NCBI GenBank assembly: GCA_947499735.1
Contig: CANMPP010000002.1
Coordinates: forward strand, 372,001-436,000
Source of the DNA: an uncultured Pelagimonas sp.
Lineage (GTDB): Bacteria > Pseudomonadota > Alphaproteobacteria > Rhodobacterales > Rhodobacteraceae
Direction of reading: 5' to 3'
Length of the DNA stretch: 64,000 nucleotides
Shown here: piece after piece, positions 8,725-16,925 of the stretch
How the letters are laid out: every line of letters begins with the position of its first letter
Numbering within the stretch: position 1 is the first letter of the stretch
Program-made: the position numbers and the translations under genes
Notes under the pieces: generated by a model
Told to the model about the DNA's origin: nothing
The model's database searches: none
What the model saw: only the letters and a program-made list of their open reading frames with translations

Positions 8725-10320
8725 TCAGTCGTCGATCCAGACTTTGTCGAATGGGCCATAAGCGCCCAAAGCGGATGTCGCGTGATCTTTTAGCTTGTCG
8801 TTATAGACCGTCAGGAACTGCATTTCGAAAATGTTTGCGACGGGCATATCTTCGGCAAGGATGCCTTGGATTTCTGCATAGGTCGCCGCACGTGTTTCCG
8901 CATTCGGTTCAACCGCTGCAGATGACAGCAAAGCATCAAGGGCCGGGTTTGAATACTGCGAAGAGTTCACAAATGCCGTGCCTTGACGGATTTGATCGGT
9001 CGAATATTGACGGTGAACGCCCAGAACGGGATCTGACAACTGGTAGAAGTAGTTGATGTTCATTTGGAATTCATAATCGCTATAAATCCGCTTGATCCAT
9101 GTTGGCACGTCTTCGTAACGCAGTTCTACTTCTAGACCCAATGGCATCAACGCCTGTTTCAGATATTCGCCCGCACGACGCCAGTCTTCGCCATATGGGA
9201 TCAGGTCCAATGTAAAGGATGCACGGATGCCGTCGGCGTTTGGTGTGATGCCTGCTTCGTCCAGAACCGCGATGGCTGCTTCAGTATCACCGCTGGCCGA
9301 AAAGTTTGGCATGCCTGCCGCGTAAAGGCCGGTTGGTTCAAAGTTGCTGGACAGGGCAGATGTCGCTGGTTTGCCGTAGCCGAACCAAATGTTTTCAATC
9401 AAGAATTCACGATCGATGACCAGAGAAATCGCTTTGCGCAGCGCAGGATTGTCAAATGGTGCGATAGTGGTGTTAAATTCGATCAAAGCCATTGGGTTGA
9501 TCATGGAATAGCCGTCGGTCGTAACCGAGAACCCATCCATATCAAGCAGGCGTACCGCATCGATATTCGGGATCGCGCCATACGCACCATATAGGACTTC
9601 GCCATTTTCCATCGCCGCCGTCCGGGTTGATGCGTCTGGAATAAAGCGTCCGACCAAACGGTCGATATAAGGTAGGCCAGGTTTCCAATAGTTTTCGTTC
9701 TTATCCAGACGAATATATTGGCCCTTTTTCCATTCCGTGAATTTATATGCGCCTGTGCCGACAGGGTTGTTGACCAGATCTGCACTGCGCAGATCTTCGC
9801 CCTCTAACAGGTGCTTGGGCACGATCGGGCTTTCATAGCCAGATAACGCACGCAGCATGTAAGGTGCTGGGTTTTCCAGGTTGAACACTGCTGTATAGTC
9901 ATCTGGTGTGTCGATAGACATCACTTCACGGAACGTGTTGGGTCCACGTGGATGGGCGGCTTTCAAAACGTCCATAACGGTGAAGGCGACATCAGCGGAT
10001 GTGAACGGTTCACCATCATGCCATGTCACGCCTTCACGTAGGTTGAAGGTGACCGTTTTGCCGTCTTCGCTGACCTCATAGCTTTCAGCCAGGGCAGGGA
10101 CGATGTTCAGATCATTGTCGTAGTCAAACAGACCATCGTAGATTTTAGGGGCAACCAAACCAATTGGGCCGGATGTCGACAGATAGGATGCCAATGATGG
10201 CGGCTCGGGCTGCACGATGTAGACCAAGGTGCCGCCTTCTTCTTGTGCTGCCATGGATCCTGCCGAAATGGCTAATCCAAATGAACATAGGGCCGCTGCG
10301 GCCCAGCTCCGTAAACGCAT
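8725..10320 (-). CDS. ABC importer periplasmic binding protein, SBP_bac_5 (DppA/OppA) family
   Basis: Periplasmic solute-binding protein that gives the importer its specificity. It starts with a Sec signal (MRLRSWAAAALCSFGLAISAG, cleavage near SMAAQ|EE), and the family landmarks follow: YDGLFDYDNDLNIVPALAESYEVSEDGKTVTFNLREGVTWHDGEPFTSADV is the classic N-terminal block. I chose ATG 10320 over the upstream in-frame ATG 10335 because GGAGA lies 8-9 bases before 10320 and itself overlaps the upstream ATG. It is first gene of the operon with both permeases, the ATPase and probably the molybdoenzyme. Dipeptide, oligopeptide, nickel and opine importers all use this fold, so the ligand is open. Confidence 0.92.
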   Translation of the reverse strand: MRLRSWAAAALCSFGLAISAGSMAAQEEGGTLVYIVQPEPPSLASYLSTSGPIGLVAPKIYDGLFDYDNDLNIVPALAESYEVSEDGKTVTFNLREGVTWHDGEPFTSADVAFTVMDVLKAAHPRGPNTFREVMSIDTPDDYTAVFNLENPAPYMLRALSGYESPIVPKHLLEGEDLRSADLVNNPVGTGAYKFTEWKKGQYIRLDKNENYWKPGLPYIDRLVGRFIPDASTRTAAMENGEVLYGAYGAIPNIDAVRLLDMDGFSVTTDGYSMINPMALIEFNTTIAPFDNPALRKAISLVIDREFLIENIWFGYGKPATSALSSNFEPTGLYAAGMPNFSASGDTEAAIAVLDEAGITPNADGIRASFTLDLIPYGEDWRRAGEYLKQALMPLGLEVELRYEDVPTWIKRIYSDYEFQMNINYFYQLSDPVLGVHRQYSTDQIRQGTAFVNSSQYSNPALDALLSSAAVEPNAETRAATYAEIQGILAEDMPVANIFEMQFLTVYNDKLKDHATSALGAYGPFDKVWIDD

Positions 10321-10743
10321 TTCATGTATCTCCATATTAGGGAAAACGTGTTGAAAATTTCATGAAATCAGAATGGGGTAATCGATTTTCATCGCAAAGC
10401 GGATCGATATCATTTTTGTACAAGCAAAAAATTCTGGTTAAAAACACTCCCTGTCCAGAAATTGTGCTCTCTTTTTCGGCATCACGGGAACGTATTCATG
10501 GGACAAAGCAGGTGAAAGCCCACCATCTTTGAATTTGAAAAAATGAATATTTGGAAAATTGAAAAAGAGGTGCCGGCGTTCAAATCATTTGGGATTCGGG
10601 TGGGTCCAGATGCCAAATATAAATAGACGCTATAGGAATAAAGGGTGGTTGAAGCCAAACTGCATCGGCTTCAACGAAGGTTCTAAAGTGGTCGGGGATA
10701 CATTGAATTGAACCGCTCGGGGTAAGTCAGATCTAGACGTACC
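10321..10743. other. Intergenic region between binding-protein promoter side and RND pump end
   Basis: This 420-base AT-rich stretch contains no convincing ORF. The left part must hold the promoter of the leftward ABC importer operon, but I cannot assign -35/-10 boxes with confidence. The right part carries the 9-bp inverted repeat at 10648-10675 described separately, which probably ends the efflux pump transcript. Confidence 0.6.
10648..10675 (-). terminator. Inverted repeat downstream of RND pump gene, possible terminator
   Basis: Perfect 9-bp arms GTTGAAGCC and GGCTTCAAC enclose a 10-base loop, about 70 bases after the stop of the RND pump gene. Read leftward the hairpin is followed by CACCCTTTATTCC, a weak T-rich tail. 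This suits a rho-independent terminator of the efflux operon, but the poor U-tract leaves doubt. Confidence 0.5.
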
Positions 10744-13700
10744 CTATGCGGGTTTTCCCGACCGGGGTAGGACGATCCGATACAGCGCAGGCACCCAAAA
10801 CAAGGCGAGGACAGACGCGACACCAAGTCCGCCGATCATCAGGGTCGCCATAGGTTCCCACATTGCACCACCCCCCATTGCCATTGGAATAAGCCCCAAT
10901 ACGGTGGTCATCGAAGTGAGCAGGATCGGGCGCAACCGCTTCTTTGCGGCCGCAACAATCGCATCATTGAGAGACTGGGTTTCCAGTTCGATGTCGATCT
11001 GATCAATCAAAACAATGGCGTTGTTGATGATAATCCCGGACAGTGCAATCAAACCCAACGTGCCAAAAAAGCTAAGCGGTTGATTTAGGGCCAGCAAAGA
11101 CAACGGCACACCGACGATGACCAGAGGCACCGATAGTAAGGTGATTGCGACCCTTCTAAACGAATTGAACTGAACCATCAGGGCAATCAGCATGACCGTC
11201 AGCGCGATCGGAAAACCCCCGCCCAGTTTAGATTGAACCTCTGATGCGTTTTCAATCTCGCCACCAATTTCAATCCGGTATTGAGGGCCCAGACGTTCCT
11301 GCAGTTCGTCTATGGTCGGCGCGATGTGATCGTATAGGTCAAAGGCTGTGACCGCCTCAGATATAACAGACACTGTAATGGTGCGGCGTTGATCGACGCG
11401 ACGCATGCTGGAAAATTCCAAGGCAGGGCGTATTGATGAAAACTGATCCAAGGACAGGGTCTGGCCATTGGTTTCAACTATCGCGTTGGAGACCGCTGCA
11501 TAGGTTTCCCGGTCGCCATTGGAACCGCGCATGATAATGGGGACCTGCGTGTCGCCATCGCGGAACGTGCTGATTTGGGTGCCATCAAAGAAGCCTGCCA
11601 ACGCGTTGGAAACATTCTGCGTGTTCAAACCATAGGCGCGCAGGCGGTCTTGCGCGATTGCAATCTGGCCCTCAAAAATCTTTGGCCCCCAATCATTTCG
11701 ATTTTGCACGATGCCGGGCGCGGTGGCAAAACCTGTCTGAACATCATGTGCGGCATTCAGCAATACGGTGCCATCTGGTCCTGATATTTTGATATCGATG
11801 CCGGGTTCTTTGCCGCCCATTGCCAGTCGTTTCATGCGGAAATCAGCGTTTGGAAAGGCCTCTAATGCATGGTTGCGCGCACGTTCGATAACTTGTGTCG
11901 AAGCGTCAAAGGTTGTTGTGTTGACAACCATAAAGGATGACGCAGGGTCTGTGTCAGCCGGATCAAGTGATAGAACAAACCGTGGGCCACCGCTGCCGAT
12001 GAAAGACGTAACGCTGACAACGTCTTCATTTTCCGCCTCCAACCAATCGGAGAATGCGATTGAAGTTTCTGTTGTCTCTGTGATGTCCGTACCACGTGGC
12101 AAATCCATATAGACAAGGAATTGAGGGCGTTCGGAGAGCGGAAACATTTGCTGTTGAACTTTGCCCATATTGCTACCGCCAAAGGCAATCAGTCCGATAC
12201 AGGCCAAAAGGACCAGGTAAGGCGTCTTCAACGTCATCCGAACGAAGCTGCCATATCCGTCGCTCAGAATATCAAAGATGCTGCGTTTCTTTGGTTTTTC
12301 CGCTTTTGGTTCAGGCAAAAACCAGACCGCAAGCCGGGGCAGCAAATACAGTGCGGAAATAAAGGAACCGACCAGCATAAGCATGACCACAGTTCCCAGT
12401 GAGTAGCCATATTGCCCCTCTGTGCCATCTAGCAGGAACAGGGGCAGGAATGCTGCGACGGTGGTTGTAGAGGCGATCAGCAAAGGCAATGTATATTGTT
12501 TTCCCGCATCCAGTGCAGCATTCTGTCTGCTGGCACCTTCGCGAATGCGGCGCTGCATATCTTCAATAATAACAACACCATTATCGACAAGCAGACCTAG
12601 GCTGATGATGATTGCAGCAATGGAAACCTGTTGGAGTTCGACACCAAATGGTCCCATGAAGCCGAATGCAAAGCCAATTGCCAAGGGAACAATCGCCGAA
12701 ATGATCAGGGCTTCGCGCCAGCCCATGAATAGCAGCATAACGATCAGCACGACGACAAAGGTTTGCGCCATATTGATCAATGCAACGTTCACGGATTCCT
12801 CAACGATATCGGGTTGAAAGGCGGAAAACTCTGCATTCAGACCGATTGGCTGATCCTGTTGAAACCCTGTAACGATTGCTTTTAGCTTCGGCCCCAAAAC
12901 GGTGATGTCCACACCATCGGCCATTTCAATCGCGACCAGAACAGCGGGCTCACCATTTTGGAAAATCGGTGTGCTGGGGGGATCTTCATAGCCACGTTCG
13001 ACATGAACCATGTCGCCAAGACGGATGAGGCCAAGATCAGGAATTTCAATCAATAGATTTTCGATATCATCAATGGAATGTAGATCCCCTGTTGCACGCA
13101 AAGGTATACGCACCCCGTCTGACACGATGGATCCAGCAGGCAAACGCACGTTCTGACCCTGCAAGGCGGATACGATCGGTGCGATGCTTGTGCCCATGGC
13201 GGCCAAACGTTCACGATCAATTTCCAACGTGATAACTTCGCTTTGGACACCATACAGATCGACTGCCGAGACTTCATCCAGCGTGTAGAAACGGTTTCTA
13301 AGATCGGTTGCGGCGTCCTCAATTTCGGCCATGTTGAACCCAACACCGGTCACGGCCACTGTCGCAACAGCAACATCGCCAAAGCTGGAATTGAAAATGG
13401 GGCCAACTGTTCCATCCGGCATGGAGAACGTCAGATCGTTCACGTCATTTCGGATATCATCGAAGACCTGTGTCAAATCTTCTTCGGCAACGGCGTCTTC
13501 GATATCAATTTGTATGATGACGGCACCGCCGGTGATTTGCGTGCGCACCTCATCGATTCCGGGAATGGCGCGGGCCGCTTCTTCGATGGGTTCGGCAACC
13601 AATCGTTCAAGCTGTTCTAGAGCCAGGCCAGCATTTTGAGCATATACAAGGCCTGTGCGAATTGTGATCGCCGGGTCTTCGCGTTTTGGGAAGTTGATAT

Positions 13701-13788
13701 AAGAAATAATACCGACAGCGAAGATGATGATCATCATCAAAACGGTCACGCGGCTTTTTTCCAAGCCAAATTTGGTCATGTTGAACAT
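10744..13788 (-). CDS. RND family multidrug efflux pump, inner-membrane transporter
   Basis: Proton-driven tripartite efflux pump subunit of the AcrB/HAE1 superfamily, 1014 residues, the usual length. It has the N-terminal TM1, two large periplasmic porter loops, and central TM helices including LLVDNGVVIIEDMQRR (TM4 with the proton-relay Asp) and the second-half repeat GIIINNAIVLIDQIDIEL. The C-terminus ends LRPILLTSMTTVLGLIPMAMGGGAMWEPMA, a strong RND signature. The ATG overlaps the stop of the adaptor gene by one base (TAATG), so the two are co-translated. No outer-membrane TolC-type gene is adjacent. Closest type is the slender MdtB/AcrB-like or VexF-like group; substrates unknown. Likely repressed by the divergent TetR protein. 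Confidence 0.95.
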   Translation of the reverse strand: MFNMTKFGLEKSRVTVLMMIIIFAVGIISYINFPKREDPAITIRTGLVYAQNAGLALEQLERLVAEPIEEAARAIPGIDEVRTQITGGAVIIQIDIEDAVAEEDLTQVFDDIRNDVNDLTFSMPDGTVGPIFNSSFGDVAVATVAVTGVGFNMAEIEDAATDLRNRFYTLDEVSAVDLYGVQSEVITLEIDRERLAAMGTSIAPIVSALQGQNVRLPAGSIVSDGVRIPLRATGDLHSIDDIENLLIEIPDLGLIRLGDMVHVERGYEDPPSTPIFQNGEPAVLVAIEMADGVDITVLGPKLKAIVTGFQQDQPIGLNAEFSAFQPDIVEESVNVALINMAQTFVVVLIVMLLFMGWREALIISAIVPLAIGFAFGFMGPFGVELQQVSIAAIIISLGLLVDNGVVIIEDMQRRIREGASRQNAALDAGKQYTLPLLIASTTTVAAFLPLFLLDGTEGQYGYSLGTVVMLMLVGSFISALYLLPRLAVWFLPEPKAEKPKKRSIFDILSDGYGSFVRMTLKTPYLVLLACIGLIAFGGSNMGKVQQQMFPLSERPQFLVYMDLPRGTDITETTETSIAFSDWLEAENEDVVSVTSFIGSGGPRFVLSLDPADTDPASSFMVVNTTTFDASTQVIERARNHALEAFPNADFRMKRLAMGGKEPGIDIKISGPDGTVLLNAAHDVQTGFATAPGIVQNRNDWGPKIFEGQIAIAQDRLRAYGLNTQNVSNALAGFFDGTQISTFRDGDTQVPIIMRGSNGDRETYAAVSNAIVETNGQTLSLDQFSSIRPALEFSSMRRVDQRRTITVSVISEAVTAFDLYDHIAPTIDELQERLGPQYRIEIGGEIENASEVQSKLGGGFPIALTVMLIALMVQFNSFRRVAITLLSVPLVIVGVPLSLLALNQPLSFFGTLGLIALSGIIINNAIVLIDQIDIELETQSLNDAIVAAAKKRLRPILLTSMTTVLGLIPMAMGGGAMWEPMATLMIGGLGVASVLALFWVPALYRIVLPRSGKPA

Positions 13789-14933
13789 TATTCGTCTCCG
13801 GCCGCGTTAGGCTGGTACTGGCGCACTTTTTGACCTGATCGCAGGAACGGTACGCCTGCGGTTACAACAAATTCGCCTGTCTCAATGCCGCCGCTGACAA
13901 AAATTTCGCTTTCAGCAGCTGTTGCCACGGAAATATTGCGTGTTTCCAATGTTCCCTCATCACCATTTCTTGGCACGTAGACATATACTTCTGCGGGGAA
14001 GGGGGGCAGGCCAACGAATGGGCCCGATGTGTTGCTGTTGATGGCCGATAGGGGCAGAGGGATCAGCCCGGCTGTTGCAGCGGTCAATGTTTCCAATCGG
14101 ATCTCTACCGCCATACCAGAGCGCAGGTCGCTATCTGCGTTTTCTATGCGAACGATGACCGGAAATGACGACACAGCCGGTGCACGTCGCCCGATTTCCG
14201 CGATTGTGCCCTGCATCGGTGCCAGATTGCCATCGGTGGGTGCCACTTCAACGATATCTCCGACCTTGAGATTTCGCACCACATCAAAAGACACGAGGAT
14301 AGAGGCCTGCAATGTGCCCTCTTGATAGAGCGTGACAACCGGCTGGCCTGCCTGAACGCTGACAAAGTCTTGAATATCCACGCTGTTGATAACCGCATCA
14401 AACGGGGCAAGCAGATTGGCGTCAGAGCGGCTTTTTTGAAGCAATTCGGCACTGCGCTGGGCTTGGACAAGACGGGATTGCGTTTGCTGTGCCAGCGTGA
14501 CGGCCTGATCTCGGGCTGCGGCGGTCGTGACCCCGCGTTCGAACAATTGAACCTGGCGATCCGCCTCATCCTGTGCATTTTCGAACGTTGCCCGAGCTTC
14601 TTCAATGCCGGCTTCTGCTTGGCTGAGACGAATGTCCAAATCGACAGGTTCAATCGTGGCCAGTAATTCATTTGCTGAAACCTGTTGCCCAACGCGTAGG
14701 TCCACCTCGGCCACACGGCCGCCGACTTCGAACGACAAAGGCACAAGCTGAGGGGGTTCCAGAACAGAAGGGAACCGTCTGATCTGGACCGCAGGACGGG
14801 CGGCCGCAATTTGGGTTTTCACCGCGCGCACTGTGTCGCTTGCGTTGGTGGACGTGTCATCATCCTCTGGCAAACAGGCTGCCAATAGGAGGGCAGACAT
14901 CAGCGCGATAGATTTCGTAGAATGTTTGAGCAT
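13788..14933 (-). CDS. RND efflux periplasmic adaptor (membrane fusion protein), lipoprotein
   Basis: HlyD/AcrA-type adaptor linking the RND pump to an outer-membrane channel. The frame is open to 15059, but the ATG at 14933 gives a lipoprotein signal (MLKHSTKSIALMSALLLAAC, lipobox LLAAC), so I use that start. Then come the barrel/lipoyl halves (LSFEVGGRVAEVDLRVGQQVSANELLATIE near 60-90), an alpha-helical hairpin rich in Gln/Arg (about 95-165) and the returning lipoyl strand SDANLLAPFDAVINSVDIQDFVSVQAGQPV. First gene of the efflux operon, divergent from tetR; its leader overlaps the operator region. Confidence 0.92.
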   Translation of the reverse strand: MLKHSTKSIALMSALLLAACLPEDDDTSTNASDTVRAVKTQIAAARPAVQIRRFPSVLEPPQLVPLSFEVGGRVAEVDLRVGQQVSANELLATIEPVDLDIRLSQAEAGIEEARATFENAQDEADRQVQLFERGVTTAAARDQAVTLAQQTQSRLVQAQRSAELLQKSRSDANLLAPFDAVINSVDIQDFVSVQAGQPVVTLYQEGTLQASILVSFDVVRNLKVGDIVEVAPTDGNLAPMQGTIAEIGRRAPAVSSFPVIVRIENADSDLRSGMAVEIRLETLTAATAGLIPLPLSAINSNTSGPFVGLPPFPAEVYVYVPRNGDEGTLETRNISVATAAESEIFVSGGIETGEFVVTAGVPFLRSGQKVRQYQPNAAGDE

Positions 14934-15235
14934 GGTGCCTAACTCCAGCGATAGCCCGTCAAAACGGAAGCCGCGCAGGCGGCATGGGGCCGGTGCGCTG
15001 ATATTTGCATGTCCAGTTTGAAAGGGAGGGGTTTGAGATAGATCTTGGTGGCCAGACAATTGGATCTAAAACCCAACAGCCCGGTAGAAAAGTTGATCAA
15101 CCGAGTGTTCATAGGTATGGATCCTTTGCGATGAACCACAAACGTTAACAAGGTTGACAAGGGTGGTTTGAAACTGAATGTTGTTGCCGTCTACATTGCG
15201 AATGTAGGCGGTGTCAAGATTGTTTTGGAGACCGC
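14934..15235. other. Divergent intergenic region of efflux operon and tetR
   Basis: About 300 bases between the adaptor gene and tetR. The right-hand 50 bases carry the TetR operator and a leftward TTGACA -35 box (reverse strand, 15217-15212). The remaining 240 bases would be 5' untranslated leader of the efflux operon. In-frame extensions and short ORFs across it lack ribosome binding sites and look like chance. Confidence 0.6.
15187..15211. promoter_or_regulatory. Probable TetR operator overlapping efflux promoter
   Basis: An 11-bp inverted repeat with one mismatch, centred on CTACATT-GCG-AATGTAG and flanked by CCG and CGG. It ends 25 bases before the tetR start. On the reverse strand TTGACA lies at 15217-15212 and TGTAGA follows after 16 bases, so the repeat covers the -10 and spacer of a leftward promoter. 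That placement is what a repressor of the efflux operon and of its own gene would need. Binding itself is inferred. Confidence 0.75.
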
Positions 15236-15829
15236 ATGACGAACCCGTACCATCACGGCAATCTAAAAAACGCCCTTATCGAGAGGGCCATTGAGGTTAT
15301 GGATGAGCAAGGTTTGGATAAGCTTAGCTTGCGTGGCCTTGCCCGGGATTTGGATGTCAGTCACGCTGCGCCGCTGCGGCATTTTCCCACCAAAGCTGAT
15401 TTGTTGCGCGAGATTGCTCAGACGGGTGTCGCGCGCCTGCTAGAGGCAAGCAAGGCAACGGGTGATGCAAAGCCGGGTCTCGAAAGAATGCGGCTGCGGC
15501 ACAAAGGCTATGTGACATGGGCACGCGAAAATGCTGCCTATCACCAAATCTTGCGCAATCCTGACGTCATGCGTCATGCGTCTGATGGTTTGAAAGAGTC
15601 CCTTCACGCATTCGCTTCAATGCTCTGGAAAGACATTGAAGCCGCGCAAAGCAATGGGTGGCGATCCGGTGAAGAGCCCTTTGTTTTATACCTACATTTG
15701 GCGTCTTTGACCGCGGGTACAGCAATTTTCTTGATCGATCCGATGTATGCGACGGTGCGTGAACCCGGGCTAAAAGATGTGGATATTGAGAAATCAATTG
15801 ATCTGTTTCTAGGGCCGGCTGATGAATGA
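15236..15829 (+). CDS. TetR family transcriptional regulator
   Basis: 197-residue DNA-binding repressor. The N-terminal helix-turn-helix is clear: ALIERAIEVMDEQGLDKLSLRGLARDLDVSHAAPLRHFPTKADLLREIAQTG at about 12-60. The C-terminal ligand domain (TetR_C_33/WHG-like, with FLIDPMYATV) is generic. Divergent from the RND pump operon, with a palindromic operator in the gap, so it most likely represses the pump and is released by a pump substrate. It ends 12 bases before the end of the convergent AraC gene. Confidence 0.92.
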   Translation: MTNPYHHGNLKNALIERAIEVMDEQGLDKLSLRGLARDLDVSHAAPLRHFPTKADLLREIAQTGVARLLEASKATGDAKPGLERMRLRHKGYVTWARENAAYHQILRNPDVMRHASDGLKESLHAFASMLWKDIEAAQSNGWRSGEEPFVLYLHLASLTAGTAIFLIDPMYATVREPGLKDVDIEKSIDLFLGPADE

Positions 15830-15840
15830 CTTTCGCCGCT

Positions 15841-16716
15841 TCAGATGCTGCGATTTCGCACTTGTTTGGGGGCCATGCCAAAGGCTTTTCGAAAGGCCGT
15901 TGCAAAGTTTGCTGACGACGAATACCCAGCAATATGTGCTGCCGTGGCGATGGAAATCCCATCTTGTTGTAAGGCGCGATTTGCTTTGTTCAAACGTTCC
16001 TTGCGAATAAAGTCGGACAGGGTGATCCCATATCCTTGCTTAAAGCTTCTTTGTATGGATCTGCGGTTCAGATGAAGGTCTTTTTCCAGCTGATTAAGTG
16101 ACAAATCAGACGACAGGTTTTGTAGAATATGCAGCCTGATCCGCTCTTGCAGTTTTTCATTAGAATTGTCTGTAGTGGCCGGATTTGAAGGGGTCGCCTG
16201 ACTTTCACATTCATCCGGCAATCGGCGCAGAATCTCTAAAGCACGGGACATGCGGAACAAGCCGGTTTTTTTTGCGTTGTCTTCTGCGGGTGCTGAAACG
16301 ATTTGTTGCGATAACCTGATCACGTCTTGCGAGGGATGCCAGATTCGATAGTCCAAATGGGTCTGTGGAAAATTAGGTAAGGCGTCTTGCGATCCATATT
16401 CCAGTTGAAACTGATCAAACCAATCTGGCGGTCCAGCGATAGATATCTTGCGAAACGGATCGCCCCATGATCCTGCATATCGCAATGTGCATTGCTTCAT
16501 AAGCAAAACGACAAAGGCAACGGGTGTTGCGTCATCTTCACTGCTGGCTTCCAGTTCAATACGTTCATCATCCAGATAAAAAACCTGACGTCCGCGCAAC
16601 ACAACGAGCACCAGAAATTTTGGATCAATCTGCTGGTAGGACGAATCTTGGACGCCACATACCGTTTCGTTCAATGCCCCAACGCGGAACATGCCCGGAA
16701 AGCGTTCAACTGACAT
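15841..16716 (-). CDS. AraC family transcriptional regulator
   Basis: 291-residue activator with an N-terminal ligand-sensing region and a C-terminal double helix-turn-helix (about 200-290: LHILQNLSSDLSLNQLEKDLHLNRRSIQRSFKQGYGITLSDFIRKERLNKANRAL...AHIAGYSSSANFATAFRKAFGMAPKQVR), the standard AraC/XylS signature. It is divergent from the TonB siderophore receptor gene with 209 bases between the starts. By analogy with PchR-type regulators it may activate receptor expression when siderophore is present. That role is inference from position; the N-terminal domain is not recognisable. Confidence 0.88.
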   Translation of the reverse strand: MSVERFPGMFRVGALNETVCGVQDSSYQQIDPKFLVLVVLRGRQVFYLDDERIELEASSEDDATPVAFVVLLMKQCTLRYAGSWGDPFRKISIAGPPDWFDQFQLEYGSQDALPNFPQTHLDYRIWHPSQDVIRLSQQIVSAPAEDNAKKTGLFRMSRALEILRRLPDECESQATPSNPATTDNSNEKLQERIRLHILQNLSSDLSLNQLEKDLHLNRRSIQRSFKQGYGITLSDFIRKERLNKANRALQQDGISIATAAHIAGYSSSANFATAFRKAFGMAPKQVRNRSI

Positions 16717-16925
16717 GCATGCCTCTTTGTCAATGACGGTTTAAGTTTGGCTGGGAAGCGAGATCTAGCTGTCCAAAGTGGTTCCTAGGCAAACGCATTT
16801 GTCGCTTGCGCAAAGGTGTCCTTTCTGGATTTACCACTGGTCAAATAATAAAACCAATCAAAATACTCAAGTTATTCCGTGCATGCCGGTTCGCCAGAGT
16901 AAAAATACATCATTCGAGGGATAAA

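Noticed and set aside
14939-15160. 73-codon frame on the reverse strand in the efflux operon leader
   Set aside because: No ribosome site, composition unlike a protein, and it overlaps the rejected extension of the adaptor gene.
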